Under the pieces are notes generated by a model. The model was not told the origin of the DNA and made no database searches. It saw nothing but the letters and a program-made list of their open reading frames with translations. Position numbers and translations under genes: made by a program. 64,000 nt of DNA from Spinacia oleracea. Its lineage: Eukaryota > Streptophyta > Magnoliopsida > Caryophyllales > Amaranthaceae. Every line of letters starts with the position of its first letter. Position 1 is the first letter of the stretch. The DNA is taken from assembly GCF_020520425.1 (NCBI RefSeq), contig NC_079491.1, positions 23,613,449 through 23,677,448 of the forward strand. Reading direction: 5' to 3'. Below are positions 42,301 through 55,079 of the stretch, one piece after another.

Positions 42301-45300
42301 AAACTAAGCATTTGGCGACTTCCAGACCACCCAGTAACTTCTGAGCATTTAATGTGCAAACCTTATTCCCAAAAGGAGTCAAACGGACAACTTTAAACGG
42401 TGAAAGTGAAAAGGTCATGGATGAAGCATAAATATGATTTCATGGAAAGAATTACATAAATGATTAATCAAAATGTGAAGCTTAAGTTCAGCACCTAGAA
42501 CAATAGCACCATTCATTAATGTGAAATCTGTGAATGCTATGAAATTGCAAAAATTCCAAATATATGTTATTTTGAATATAGCCAAGGTTCCAAAATTCCA
42601 AATATATGTTTATTTTGAATATAGCCAAGGTTCCAAAATTCCAAATATATGTTTTACATACTAGAATAATTAACAGAAACCAAACAAATAAATGAGAGGA
42701 GCATCAAGAGAAGGTTATCCCCAACGTTAAATTTGGACATCAATTCCAGAACTCATAGAGCATTGCAGTCCTGTTCCTGAGACTATAAACATGAAATAGA
42801 TACACAAACAGTTATTTATGGGCTTACAAGAATATCTTGTCCAATCCATGAGTATGATCTGCTTCGAGTCACCATCCAAAAAATCGCAAAGCCAAAACAG
42901 GCTAACCATACCAAAGAACGAATAACATACAAATCCCCGACAAGAGGTAATTTTATATGTATTTGTCTAGCATTTCCACATCGTCTGCTTAGCAACATCG
43001 CAAAGAAACAAGCATTCAGAAGGAAATAAACATATATAAACAACAAAAGATTTTGGAAGAGCCACAAAGAGAAAAGTATTCAAGATCTACCTTAGCACAA
43101 CACTTGTGAAGCAATAAAACATTCCCTGTAGACATGATCAACGCATAAGAGAACACAGAACACCAAGTGCAGTATATCCAAGTTAAAGAAATAAACCGTA
43201 TAAGACAAGCTTCAAACTGATGTAGCACAGACAGACATGGATGGTTCAACTAGAAATTCTAGATTTCAGCACAATTATATATTAAGAAAAAAGGGTGCCG
43301 CTGGGCACTGAAGAAAAATAGTATTCATCAAAACATTAATCTTGGACATGAAACTAGCTGTCCTAAGAAATATCTGTCTGATACGATATTTATTTACGAA
43401 AACAAGAACGAGAACACCCACTTCCATCATTAATACCATAATAATAAAAACTAAATAAACTGTGTATATCCTTGTGATGTGAATATAAACATGGGGTGGA
43501 ACATTTGTTAAGGATTGAGTCTATATCTATATATAATAAAAATAGAACTCTAAGTGCTTGAGTGCTTGACTGTCCGCCGGATTGTTATAAGCTTAACCAG
43601 AAACCAGTTTTTAGTTGAATTTAGAACAAGTCAATGACGCTTGGTACCATTATCCTTTTTCTTATCATTTCCTTAATATATGTGCAAATTAGGCTTCCAC
43701 TATACATTTGTGAACTTTAATCTCCAAACTATTGTAAGCTTCAATATTGAACACTTACAAGAATGCAATCTATGTAAGTAACCAAGCTAGTCATTGTCTC
43801 TTGTCACAGACACACACATTTGCAAACTAACAGACACACAAAATTTGTGTAAGCTTCTACATTCAACAGTTACAAGAATGCAATCCTATGAAAGTAACCA
43901 AGCTAGTCAGTGTCTCTTGTCAAACACACAAACACACAATTTTTAAAACTCCATATTATTTGATCAATGAAATGTAAGATTTGCACATATTTGTTCATAG
44001 TTTACTGATAATAAGACACCTAGAAATTGGCATGCTAGAAGAAAGCCAAGTTTGGATACCTGGGCACAAAATTTCTGCTTTTTATATACAAAATAGAAAA
44101 TTTGATATCTCCTTAGAGTTGTCAAAAACTTAATCCCCATATTTTGGCCTGAGGATGAAGGGTAGACACTCTCAATTCAAGTAGCAAATACACTTCAGCA
44201 CCAGCAAGAGAAAAATTCTAGCACTCAATAGCAGAAATAAAAGAGTTTTCAAAAATCAAAAATTACCTCAGAACCTCCGATGAGGAACATAATTATCAAC
44301 ACCTTGACAAACCATGAGGACATAAAAAAATATAGTAAAAGCAGGAACGCTGAAGCAGCAATGACAAACACTATAGCACCCACTACATTTATATCAAGTG
44401 TATCCAGCTCAGCTTCATCCTTGGGTGCAGAAGATTCCTGCCCAAAATAACGGTAAAGAGATCATTTGAGGAATAAATGAACAGATACAGAGATTCAGTG
44501 ACAACTCATTCCAAGATATCAACTTTAGGGGGATGCACAAGCTCTTTACGATTAGAAGACTAGTCAAGGTAATTTTTTATATGATAGGTTTTCCTTGGAT
44601 AAAAGGTCTAAAAGTTCTACCACACAATTTCCTTTGAAGTCTTCAAAATCAAATTCCAAGCTTCCATCGATATAAAATACCAAGACTTTAAAAAGACAAT
44701 ATACTACACATCCAGGCATACAAAACATTATGTCAAAGGAATTGGGCTAACTTATGGTTCTGTTTTCTGTCGTCTTTTTCTGTCTCTTTCCAAAGATTGT
44801 TGTCTTGATGTACTTTAACTATTGTTGGTGCAGTTTCAATAAAAATACGTTTTTTTTTTCTTATAAAAGAAATGAAGCAAAAAGTGATTAGACTCCACAG
44901 CCAAAGAAACCAACAAAGTTTTGAACATCATACCTTCCAATCTTCCATTACTTAAAATAAGCAAATGGCATAAACTAAAGCCCTAAAACTGTAGAGGCTT
45001 CCTGTTCGGGCCAAACCTTATTCTTCATAATGGAAAATAGTGGAAGGGGGTGGGCGGGTGGTGGGGTGTAATCTAAGGGGTTGTCTGGTTGGGAAGAATC
45101 AAGAAAAGGAAAATAGAAGCAACCTTTCCCTTATTGACTGTTTAGTTGCCATTTTTTAATTCTATTCCCCCCTTTTTATTCCTGTTCACTGATTCCCCAC
45201 CCCAACTTGGGACTTGAGCATTCCCCCATTTCCTTCATCAACTCGAAACCACAACCCACAGCCAACTCATCCACACCGCCTCCCGGTCACAACCTTCACC

Positions 45301-48300
45301 ACCAGTCCACCACCACCGTTATTTGGAATACCCATGATCCTGTTCACTAATTCCCCACCCCAACTTGCAACTCAGGACTTGAACATTCCCCCATTTCCTT
45401 CATCAACTCTCCTCTACTCCAAAACCACAACCCACGATTCATCCACACCTCACAACCTTCGCCATCAGTCCACCATAATTGTCATAGAGTTAAACAGTGT
45501 CATACCGCAAACGGACATTTGTAACAAATCATACATGTTAAGACCGAACCAATTGGTGGTGGATTTCGGTCCCCGATACCCGCAGTTAGTTTACCAGTTG
45601 TCAAGTCAGCCATAAATTGTCAGATCTACTCTAGTGTTGGGCATATCACCAACTCACCGCCACAAGATATGTCTGATGAGTGATGACCACCAATTTCTAC
45701 ACCAGTTTCCCAGAAACTTTCAGTCATCGCATCAGAAAGAGAAAGATGCCTAAATTTTTATTAGAAAAAAAGGTGAAACCTTCTAATGTTGGTGAAACAT
45801 CAGAATCCATGGTGAATGGTGGAAGGAAGAGAATGACAAGGCTGTGGGTTTTGATTTGTTGAATGCATATTATTTTCCTATTTCCAAGAAACCAACCAAA
45901 CAAAAATGACAAATTCCATTTCTTGATTCTTTTCCCCTTATTTCCCTTTCATGATCCCTTTCTTTTTCCCTAGTGTGAACCAAACAGCCAGTAAAATTAT
46001 TAATAAAGAAAGGCAAGCTAGCTAATTAAATAATACTTCGTATCACTTAGACATAAGTAAAACACTAAATAGAAAATTCCACAACTAGAAAAGAATCACC
46101 AGACCATCCTGAAGCTATCTAAGTAAATACCCCGCCATCAAAATGTTGATCATTGCTTTTTGATCCCAATACCCGTTCAGCCCAATTTTTTTTTTTTTTT
46201 TGACATCAGCTAAATGACAGTTCATACAAAATGAAGCGAAGGCAAACAAATACTAAACTGAGCTTTACTAACTCTTAAACTGGAAATTTAAAAACAACAG
46301 TTGCTTGCGACAAACTGCACTCTTAAGGGCCCTTGGGCCTCGGAGAGAATCTTCAAATGGATTCTGTAGTTCAACCTGCAAAAACAAGCTTCACCTGTGG
46401 TGGTCATGGGTATTTTGAGGTGGAGGCTGAGGACAGTAACAATGCAACAAACTTGGTGACGCCAATGGGACAGAACTTTGTCATAGGTATGGGTATGAAA
46501 CTTTGATGGAAGTTGTGGAAGGAAAGAAAAGATTTCATAAATGGATGCAAGATGTGTGGGTGAGACTTGAAACTCGCAATTTGAACAAAGGGCAAGTAAT
46601 TGAAACACCCCCAAAAGGAAAAGGGGCAAGTAAAAAGGGACGGAGGAAGTATTTAGTTTTATTTTAGTTGGCTTTTCAGAGTAAACGCGTTAATAAGCAA
46701 AATTTTAACTTTCAACAACCTTCAAGCTCCCAATTTCAGCTAGCTTATAAAATCCACCTAGTAACTTAGGTTGGGTACACTAAAGATAAAAGTGTTTTAT
46801 TTTCCTTCTACTAAAGCACTATGATCCAAGTTCACTCATAAATAAAAACAATAAACATACTTTCTTTTTTATTCATCTTTAATAAAAAAAAAACATTCCA
46901 CCACCAATCGCTCTCCTAAATCTATGTGCAAAAGGGAAATGGAAAGTTTATATGGGGATGAAAGGAGTACTCCACATGCATCTCGTGGATAATTATGAAT
47001 TGATAATAAATCAAGCAAAACAATTTGCAATCAACCAATTATTCAATAAATCATGAACTTAAAGCAGTAGAAAATCTCAGCCTTCTTATACATAGATTTT
47101 ATACAATGCGTGTATCAACCGTACACTTTAGGCCAATCAAAATCGACTAACAAGAGAGAAAGAAGATATAGAGACAGGATGTGCACAAGGACAGCTTCTA
47201 CCAGCATGAAGTAAGACTTGTGCTGGTAATGTAATTGAGAGGCAAAAGATGCTATATGAACAGACGGCTTTTTGAGGAAATTTTCCCTTCCTGCCATTCA
47301 TAACGTTTCAAGACAAAAGAGATTTTATATCCAAACATGACATAGCCTAGTAGTCCTACAAAGAGAATGTTGATTAACTATAGCTAAAACTACACAAGAC
47401 AAAACACACTTCCAGACATGTCATGCACACTGGTTCAATTTTTGAGAAATGAGATTCAAGTAGTAAACCTTTGGTGACAGTTCGTCATATCTTTCATCAG
47501 TCTGCTCATGTCCACACAGATCCGGCCAGACCGAAGCAGCAATTAGTGTTGCAAGAGATATAAACCATACTAAGCTATTAGAGAGATCAATAACTGAACG
47601 TTTTAGTAAGTATATTCGCAGCTCCACTGGAAACATATCAAACCCCATAGAGGGAAAAAAAAATTGTCAGTGAAGTTTAAAGCAGCAGAAGAAAAGGATC
47701 CAGCTTTAACCAATGTTAGCCTTACTGCTACTCCAAAGGCTAACTCTTTGCCTCTCCTAAGACCTATTCACCCGCTTTCGCAAAAATCCCAAGTTTCCAT
47801 TCATAATTAATAAGTTACAACAAATTACCTCGATTCCCTGCTTCTACAGCTTTGCCTAGAATGTCTCCTCCGAATTTTGAGATCATGACAACAGGAATAG
47901 TAATATTCAAATCTGTCTCATTCTTGGAACAGGCCATTTCATCAAGGCCTGCAAGATAAGAAAAATACTCCATCTCAGAATATATGGCAAGACGCCATTT
48001 AACTTTATATTGTTGAATAGTAATATAAGTCGTAAAAAAGAAATAGAATTAAGGGATGTTTCAATTTTACCCTTCAAATATCTTCTTCACATTGAATGCG
48101 ATGTTAAAAACAAGAGTATAATAGTTCATTGACCTCTTTCTAGATTCAAGGTCTCCATACCCTTTAAAAAAAACCTTAAACATGCTCAAATGTCGATGGC
48201 ATGGAATCTGCTAATTTCCAACCAACTGAAAAGTAAGGCGAACAAAAGAAGCTTATGCCTGTTGAGGCAATCATTCTAGTGCCTAAGGGTTTTAGGGGTG

Positions 48301-51300
48301 CTAATTGAATTGAGAGCAACTTAGACAGAGCTCGACTCAAGTTGACTCAACTCAAGACCTTAACAAACCGAGTTGAGCCAGGCTAGCGACTTAGAGCAAC
48401 TAAAAAAAAAAAATTACTCCTGTTTCTAAAGTTCTTTCCACTTTTTTTGCTCAGTTTTCAATGCATATCTGAATCATCAATATCTTTGAATACGTATTAT
48501 AAAACAATATAAAATATTGATATTTTGAAACTACAAGAGACAAATCAAACAAGATCCCACATGAATATTTTTAACAAATATATTTATCGATACAGAATTA
48601 GGTTCCACGTGGAAAAAACTTAAAGAAACAGAGGGAGTGCAATTTTTTACGTAACATATTATATGTCCCATATCTGTTAAGAAAGCAAACAACAACCTTG
48701 TTTTCTCTATTAAATGTCTTAACCTCTACCAATCCTTACTAGCAACCTACATATGATTCTTAACAAATGTTTGAATCATAAACCAATGCCTAAACCAAAA
48801 AGTTGCCTAAATGAATGTTTAAATCATATAAAGGTATAAAATGCTTTTAAGTACAATATAAGAATGAAGTGAACAAAAGGAGGCTACAATAAAAAGAAAA
48901 GTAAACAAGATAGAAGTATGTTAGAAGAAGAGGAAAAAGAAGGAAAAAGAGGGAGAAAGAAACATCAAAGGAAAAGTTGTCCCATTGGGAAAGCCAAATC
49001 AAAGCATATGTTTTATATAGAGAGTATTGTAGTTTTCAAGCATATCCTTGAATTGTCCAACATTGATTGGGGAACATAAAACAAAGCCTATGTCCTCTAT
49101 AAAAAAAAATTGATTTATGGCTACTTCTTAACAAATTGTCCCGCATTGATTGACACCTTGTGAGCTAGATAATAATAAAGTATTAAAATAATATATCCAA
49201 CCTTCTAAGTTATTTATGATCACCAAAGCTGCAGCACCACCAGATTGAGCAACTTTTGCCTTGGTTGTAAACTCGCAGTCACCGCGAGTAGATAGTGCGA
49301 CGGATTCACTCGCCTGCAATAACGAACAAGCAGATTAATTGTCTCAGTAATGTAAACTATGTGGTTAGAGTAATACTTACAAAGTTTAAAATAGAGGGAG
49401 CAAGAAATAAGACTAGAAACTTTCAATTCACTTCTAACTAGGAAATTGCTTCACATATTCCCTCAATCATCAATAAAGGTCGTCAAGTTTAGTCCTTCAT
49501 ACCTGGTCATCTATATATGTTTCGCATTCTCTTAGTCGTCTTCAGGCCTACTACAACAGAAACTTTATTTCAGGTAACTACCAAACCAACAGAATGATTG
49601 CACAAACCAGCCACCAGATCCCTGTTGCTCCTCTTAAACCCCAAACATCTAGCTGAGTGAACAGGAAGTTGCCGATCCAAAATCGGGAATGGCACCTCAA
49701 ACAACCTCCGCCACATGGAAGTTGATCACTTTGATTAAATGTTTCCCAATCTCTTTACTCCCAAAATGCAAAAAACATGTAAAGGGAGTGTGGTCTTTGA
49801 TTGAGTATATTCCTAGTGTTAAGCCAATGCAAAACACGACAACATTTGAATTAAAGTTGAAATGGCTTAAGGCCACTAATGTAAATGAATCAGGAGATCT
49901 TTCTAAAACTCTATAGAAAGTATAAGAGACCCGTTGACATGGAGGTGTGAATCGACATAGCTTGGACAGATTCCATGGTGGTAATTAAGAGCAGGTGATT
50001 AAGATTGATTAACTAAACGATAAACACAAGCTTTCGAGAGGCTTGATCTCTCCCAAAATGTAAAAGCAACAGACATCTCTCATCAATAATCAACATGCTT
50101 TCTTCCTCTCTAATCTACCCTATTTATAGAGCTTCTCCTCAACTGCTCAACCTAACTAGCTACCTTCTTCTTCAAACCACTTGAACAAAATTGTAATGAT
50201 ACTACCTAAACTGTCCCTCCTTTTAGATTGATTCTTGGCATGTGGAGTGTATAGGAGAAAAATTACAACCAAAAAAGGAGAAAAGAGGCTGGCCAAATAG
50301 AACGATACCAATATTCCCTTTTGGGGGGGAGAAGTAGTAAAAGAGAGTGCTAAATAGATACCAAGAGGGTGCTACATATGTATTTAAGGAATATTAGAGC
50401 CAAAAATCTTTCCCTCAAACAATCATGATCAATAAATCTACCAAGTCCAAAAACGAAAGGTGATTGTTGACATACAAAGCACCAACTATACAAAAGCCTT
50501 AAATAGGACTTTAAACCTTCCCATAAACTACTTTAACCTTTGAAGAATCTTTCATTTCTTTGTTTCCATGTGAATCAACATATTACCATTTACTAACTCA
50601 ACCATTTTCCACACTTCAGTGATTCACCTCCTCTGTTTTTCTCTTCCATGCCATAATAATATTTTTTCCTTGTATGCTTGAAAATAACTAATCCCAAATT
50701 CCCAGTCAAACAATAACATAAGTAGCATGTAGGAACAGTAAAAAAGTCAAGAACTCAAGGAAAAAATGACTGATAGATGATCGGCAGACCTCCCACTACT
50801 GGGCACCAGCAATAACAGCTTGCAAAATTAAAATTTTCTTCTCCTAGTAACATCTTTATGTAGGTTTCTCTGTTTGGCGGCAAAGAGACATGCTTTCAGA
50901 AATGAGGGGAACTGTTGTTTCCTAAATAACCTTGGCTGGAACGGCAAGACGTTTGACTCGGAGAAATTCCTAACAGAAAGGAATGGTCCATCCCATCATG
51001 GAGCCAAAGCGTGGTATCATCTTTATAGGGACGAACCTTCTTGTACACAAGTGATTTAAATAGAATCAACACTGTAGATTCTTTGTATGGATCATTACAA
51101 TGTCTAGTAAAGAAAATATATCTCTGCCTAACATGAGCTTCATTTCATAGCAGGAGAAACTGGGAAAGAGACAAATAAGCAGCAATGTAAGAACCCACAA
51201 AAATCAGAAAATTTGTCATAAGGTCCACTTCAATAAACATCAGAGTTCAGATTCTAGATTAGCAGCAAGACTCAAGTTAAGCTTCCACATAACACCAAGA

Positions 51301-52351
51301 GTTTCATTTGCATTCAGTTGCGATCCTGACTTCCTGAGCACATTGCATTTCACAATCCATGCTAAGACCATGACTATAATCAATTATCAAAAATTCCAGC
51401 GGTTTTCCACTTTTCCTTATATGGCTTGCTGGGTAACAAAATAAAAATCTGCCTGCAGCAGTATCTGCATAAGGCTTCCATCACACTATAGATGTCACAT
51501 GCACCATTTACATGTGCTTAAAGTCTCAGCATTCATTTTCAACTTTCAGTATTTGTTGCTATACATGCAAGCACGTAAAAACTTCAACCAACCAGTCAGT
51601 TCACCAGGTTGTGCAAGTCTAAGTAGAACTCAAGCTAATTTTCCTATCAATTCTGACTTCTCACCAATATAGTATTTTGAGGTTCGTCTAGAGTTCTAGA
51701 CCAAATCATGGTCATATTTACGGAAGGGATGGCAGAACCACCGATGGATCCTTATCAGAGAACCATGGACACGAAAAACAAATACATCTAATTATCTTCA
51801 GTTAATTATAATCCTGATGTGATTACTTGCAATTAAGTCTAGGATTGAAGCATAAAATGTCACAGAAACACAGATCACTGAGACAAGAGAACTTAACAGT
51901 TGACTAAAACAGAAATAACAAAACTACGGGCTCACACACATCAAAATTCATGGTAAAGAGGATTTCAATGCTACAATGCACCCAAAAGAAAGCTCTTCAT
52001 CAACCATGCCTCAAATCTCAATTCCCCCACCATCACCCCCCACCCACCCCACCCCTCGACAGAAAACAAAAAAAAAGTAGGTGAAGGAGGAAAAAAAGGT
52101 GCGTAGCTACGATAAATTTAATGGAACACAGACCTTCACTGAAAAATTAGAGCAACCATTCAGGGGATTCATCATTACAGCTGGAAGTCTAGAACTTTTC
52201 TCCTCGAGAGAAGGGTAAGGACCAAATTTTGAATTTATTGCACTCAAAACCCCTTTCCCAACACCATCAATCCAGTATTCCACCGCAATCTGGAAAGAAC
52301 AATTCACCAAACGCACACATAAATTAAGATTCAAATATTATAAAATTAAAA

Positions 52352-52399
<48 letters not shown>

Positions 52400-54543
52400 T
52401 TCGCAAGAGCTGATAAAATGAAACAAGAGCTGATAAAATAGCATACTTCGCAAAATGGAAAGAGCTGTTGGGGATTGGGGCATTGCATAAAATGAAACAA
52501 GAGCTGATAAAATAGCATACTTCGCAAAATGAGATCAAACAATGTACAGGCTGCACTCAATTAAATTACATGTTAATATGTTATGCATAGTTTTACCAAA
52601 AACCCTAGTAATAAAAGTATCTAAAGTACACCCTTCATCCAACAAATAATTGCATACTTACCTTATTTGGATGTCCTAAAATATTGCACATTCTATTTGG
52701 GGGGAAATCAAATGGACAATAGTTATATTATAAACATCCTTGAGAACTTTGGCTTCCATGCAATACAGGCATCCCGAATGGGAAACTTTCACCAGAAACT
52801 ATTAAAACCTAGTATAACCTCTCTTTCCTTAAACAACAACTAGTACTCTGGTCCACCCGATGCATGTGGACCATGGAATTAAAACTCGGTTGTTCTGTAA
52901 CGGTTTTGGATTTTCCATTCCGCAAAACCCTACCCAACTTTCACATGCCCAAACCAATTTAATATCCTTTCTGATCCCCATATACGTTTTACTAACCACC
53001 CATTCCACCAAATCTTCCCCCTTATAAAGATCATGTTAACTATCCAATCAAGGAAATAAGAGATAAATGATTGACTATGGTCTCAAAAAGGTTTCCTCAT
53101 TAAAAATTTAGGTACGAATTGGTGACCTTCCAGAGTTCCAGTCCTTTTTTAAGGCAGCATGTGCACTTCCCCTTCTTCTTCTTTTCTATTTTCATAAAGA
53201 AATATTTTCATTTCCAAAAAAGAAAGATGAAAGATTCTAAAGAGAGGACCAGCGCTTCACCGAAAGATAAGAAGACACTATTTCTGAAATAGCACTAAAT
53301 TCACTCTTTAAAAAACATTCAAAGGAGATCCCAGGAGCATGTGTAAACAAGGGTACAAAATAATCTACACTTTCCCACATCGAAATAATATGTGCAATCC
53401 TCGCAAACCTTCACCCACATGACAGAAACAAAAAAAACAAAAAAAAAGAGGTCGATCATCAATGCTACTACCTGCCCGGATGCCTCCTAAAACAAAAAAT
53501 TGACGAAATTTACAAATGCTCTACAATTGTAGCATACACCCCCAAGAGCCCCAAGTTGGTTTAGGAAGATCATTTGAAACCAAATTTATTGTTTCTGTCG
53601 GTTTAGGAAGAAAATGAAAGTACGATTGATACCAAAAGTTGTCTTCAAACCAAAACTAACCTCGGTTAAATAAGGATGTAGAAAATCATTGCATTTTAAA
53701 GTGGGGCGTGAGCTAAACAGAGCTAAGTTGGAACTGGTTTTTGTGTCTAGATGTAATTTTTCTAGTAACAATAAGGTCACAAGCTAGTTTTCCCGTTTAG
53801 AAGGAACCAAATCCCTTACCTTTAGATAACTCTTTAAGCTATCATGCAGGATTTTATCAAAATTTAATTGACTTCAATCTACTCAAAAGAGTAGGCCCTC
53901 AATCGCATACGCATACTACACATCAACAAAGTCACATTAAGCTAAACAGGCCATTAGAAAGATTGAAGACCCTATATGGTGTATGCACATAGGTACAGAC
54001 CAACATGAAAAACTGCCTTTCAACTACCATGCCTAATATATTTTTGCAACCACAAATCACCATTGAAAACTTATTTAACCAACGGAAAACATAGAAGGAT
54101 GTTTAAAAGACTAACCTTTCCACCTTCTGCATACGTATTTATACTTTACTCATCAATGATTCTTAACGATACAGCCCATTCTAATATTCAGAAATATAAT
54201 CTTGGCAGCTAGCATTACTAGATTAGTTACATTTTCAAAGAAATCAAATTACAAATTCATTTCCATTGCATACAAGATTAATCATCCAAAAAAAAAGGTG
54301 CAATTAATGTGCTTAAATTAGAATTGACAAACCCCATTTGGACAATAAAATGATCAAATTAAAATTCTAAACTGAAATTGAGATCCAAGACACGTGATTG
54401 AAAAGGCATTGATAAATAATTCAACTAACCTTACGAGCTTTATTGCTGCATTTGGAAGAAACTGCATCATCAGCGGCGAAAGCGAAGGCGAAATTAACAA
54501 CAAAAAACAGCAAGATCGCCTTCAGGCGCAGATGAATCGCCAT
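39321..54543 (-). CDS. SPPL: Signal peptide peptidase-like aspartic protease with PA domain (14 exons)
   Basis: Intramembrane GxGD protease of the SPPL2/plant SPPL2-5 type, family A22B, in endomembranes. Exons, minus strand: 54543-54430, 52289-52134, 49313-49202, 47948-47829, 47626-47469, 44437-44267, 43125-43091, 42984-42828, 42116-42063, 41986-41894, 41630-41488, 40242-40172, 39590-39510, 39421-39321. All introns are GT-AG and phases fit; the CDS is 1566 bases, 521 aa, close to Arabidopsis SPPLs (about 540). Residues 1-23 are a signal peptide ([14 protein letters not shown]); about 75-190 a PA domain ([20 protein letters not shown]) with an NIT glycosylation site; then about nine membrane segments. 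Catalytic YD is at 371-372 (FFYDIFWV), GFGD at 422-425 and PAL at 478-480, all intact. Introns hold MITEs. Confidence 0.95.
39895..40104. mobile_element. Degraded Stowaway-like MITE in SPPL intron 12
   Basis: Ends in ACGGAGGGAGTA, the characteristic right end of Stowaway MITEs. The interior AAACTATACATCGAGACGAA followed by AAGATCCCAC is typical of such elements. The left terminal repeat is not recognisable, so the call rests on one end. Confidence 0.45.
40492..40690 (-). mobile_element. Possible tRNA-related SINE in SPPL intron 11
   Basis: The minus strand contains GGGTTCGATTCTTA, a good RNA polymerase III box B (40560-40573 region), about 45 bases after a poor box A candidate (TGCTCTAAAGG). 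No A tail or target duplication could be fixed, and the GTMITE at 40704 begins just to the right. Could also be a chance match. Confidence 0.3.
40704..41028 (+). mobile_element. 325-bp MITE, copy 1, in SPPL intron 11, 9-bp TSD
   Basis: Flanked by TCTAGCTAT (40695-40703) and TCTAACTAT (41029-41037), a 9-bp duplication with one mismatch. The element starts CACAAATTCTTATTTACAAT and ends GCGCACAAGACCTTTTG. A 24-bp palindrome built on GTGTACAATA...TATTGTACAC lies near each end, and CTTGTGCGCACAAG, a perfect 14-bp palindrome, lies just inside the right end. The terminal repeats proper are weak. A nearly identical copy sits at 54745-55070. A 9-bp duplication points to the Mutator superfamily. No coding sequence. 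Confidence 0.85.
42552..42655. repeat. 46-bp tandem repeat in SPPL intron 8
   Basis: ATTCCAAATATATGTT followed by ATTTTGAATATAGCCAAGG is repeated 2.3 times. The copies are almost identical, so the expansion is recent. Confidence 0.9.
43737..43945. repeat. Direct duplication in SPPL intron 6
   Basis: TTACAAGAATGCAATC, AGTAACCAAGCTAGTCA and TGTCTCTTGTCA occur in the same order at about 43757-43808 and 43869-43922, 113 bases apart, each followed by CA-rich ACACACA. Confidence 0.85.
45075..45985. mobile_element. Possible decayed DNA transposon in SPPL intron 5
   Basis: The left edge GGTTGTCTGGTTGGGAAGAA and, read inverted from the right edge, GGCTGTTTGGTTCACAC resemble hAT/Mutator-type ends. 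AAGAATCAAGAAAAGGAAA near the left matches inverted sequence near 45921-45938. Inside, a 65-70 base segment (TTCACTGATTCCCCACCCCA...CATTTCCTTCATCAACTC) is duplicated at 45184 and 45342. An open frame at 45214-45615 is Pro/Ser/His-rich low complexity, not a gene. Confidence 0.4.
48417..48637. mobile_element. Stowaway-type MITE (221 bp) in SPPL intron 3
   Basis: The left end CTCCTGTTTCTAAAGTTCTT and the right end read inverted, CTCCCTCTGTTTCTTTAAGT, form imperfect terminal repeats. TA precedes the left end, and TG (a changed TA) follows the right. The interior word AGATCCCACATGAATATTT is shared in kind with the degraded element near 40000. Confidence 0.7.
49320..52133. other. SPPL intron 2 content
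   Basis: Intron between exons 3 and 2. I see no second gene. The plus-strand open frames at 49689-49916 and 50874-51059 lack domains and conserved context. The segment 49920-50170 reads like ordinary noncoding DNA with a pyrimidine-rich patch. No terminal repeats were recognised. Confidence 0.5.
52361..52535. repeat. (TA)19 microsatellite and duplicated GAGCTGATAAAATAGCATAC unit
   Basis: TA is repeated 19 times at 52361-52398. Directly after it, CAAGAGCTGATAAAATAGCA followed by TACTTCGCAAAATG occurs at 52426 and again at 52498, with a partial third copy at 52399-52425. The unit lies in SPPL intron 1 about 70 bases upstream (minus strand) of exon 2. Confidence 0.9.
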
Positions 54544-54744
54544 TACACTGAAATTTGAGGGTAAATGCCTCAATTTCCTTATGAAATTTTTTGGGAATTT
54601 TTTTTTTTTTTTTTTATTTATTTTGGGTTCGTTCTTGTTCTTCCCAAGGTTTTCAGAAAGTGTAAAATGGTGGACGGGAATGTCGGGGATGAAGGGTGGT
54701 TAAATTTGAAAGGCATACCCGAATTCTTGGGGATAAAAAACTTA

Positions 54745-55070
54745 CACAAATTCTTATTTACAATGGGTGTACAATAAATATTGTACACCGGAGTAAAAGT
54801 TAACTCAAACTACTTCAAAGTTAAGCTTATATATGTAAAAGTTATATACTTTTAGTGATAAATTTTTTTTATTTTAATAAAACTTATTTCTTCAAATCAC
54901 TAATAATGCATAAAATTAATCATTTAACCCTTTAAAATGTTTATCTATCAACTTTTTTTTTACTAATATAAAAGTTAATCAAAAGTAAGTTAAAGTTACA
55001 AAAAAATGAATAAAAGTTATCTTGGTGTACAATAAATTTATTGTACACCTTGTGCGCGCAAGACCTTTTG
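54745..55070 (+). mobile_element. 326-bp MITE, copy 2, upstream of SPPL, 9-bp TSD
   Basis: Same element as 40704-41028 and same orientation, with exact AAAAACTTA duplications at 54736-54744 and 55071-55079. Starts CACAAATTCTTATTTACAAT and ends GCGCAAGACCTTTTG. It lies about 200 bases upstream of the SPPL start codon, in the promoter or 5' leader. The two copies differ by few substitutions and short T-run indels. Confidence 0.88.
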
Positions 55071-55079
55071 AAAAACTTA

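Noticed and set aside
43515-43560. Possible Helitron 5' end (TCTATATATAATAAAAATAG)
   Set aside because: The AT-rich start is suggestive, but no matching 3' hairpin-CTRR end could be found within the intron.
45214-45615. Pro/Ser/His-rich open frame of 133 codons
   Set aside because: Low complexity, contains an internal 65-70 base duplication, lies in an SPPL intron on the opposite strand.
46620-46652. Stowaway-like end GGGACGGAGGAAGTA in SPPL intron 5
   Set aside because: Only one end recognisable; no partner repeat or interior, so not listed as an element.
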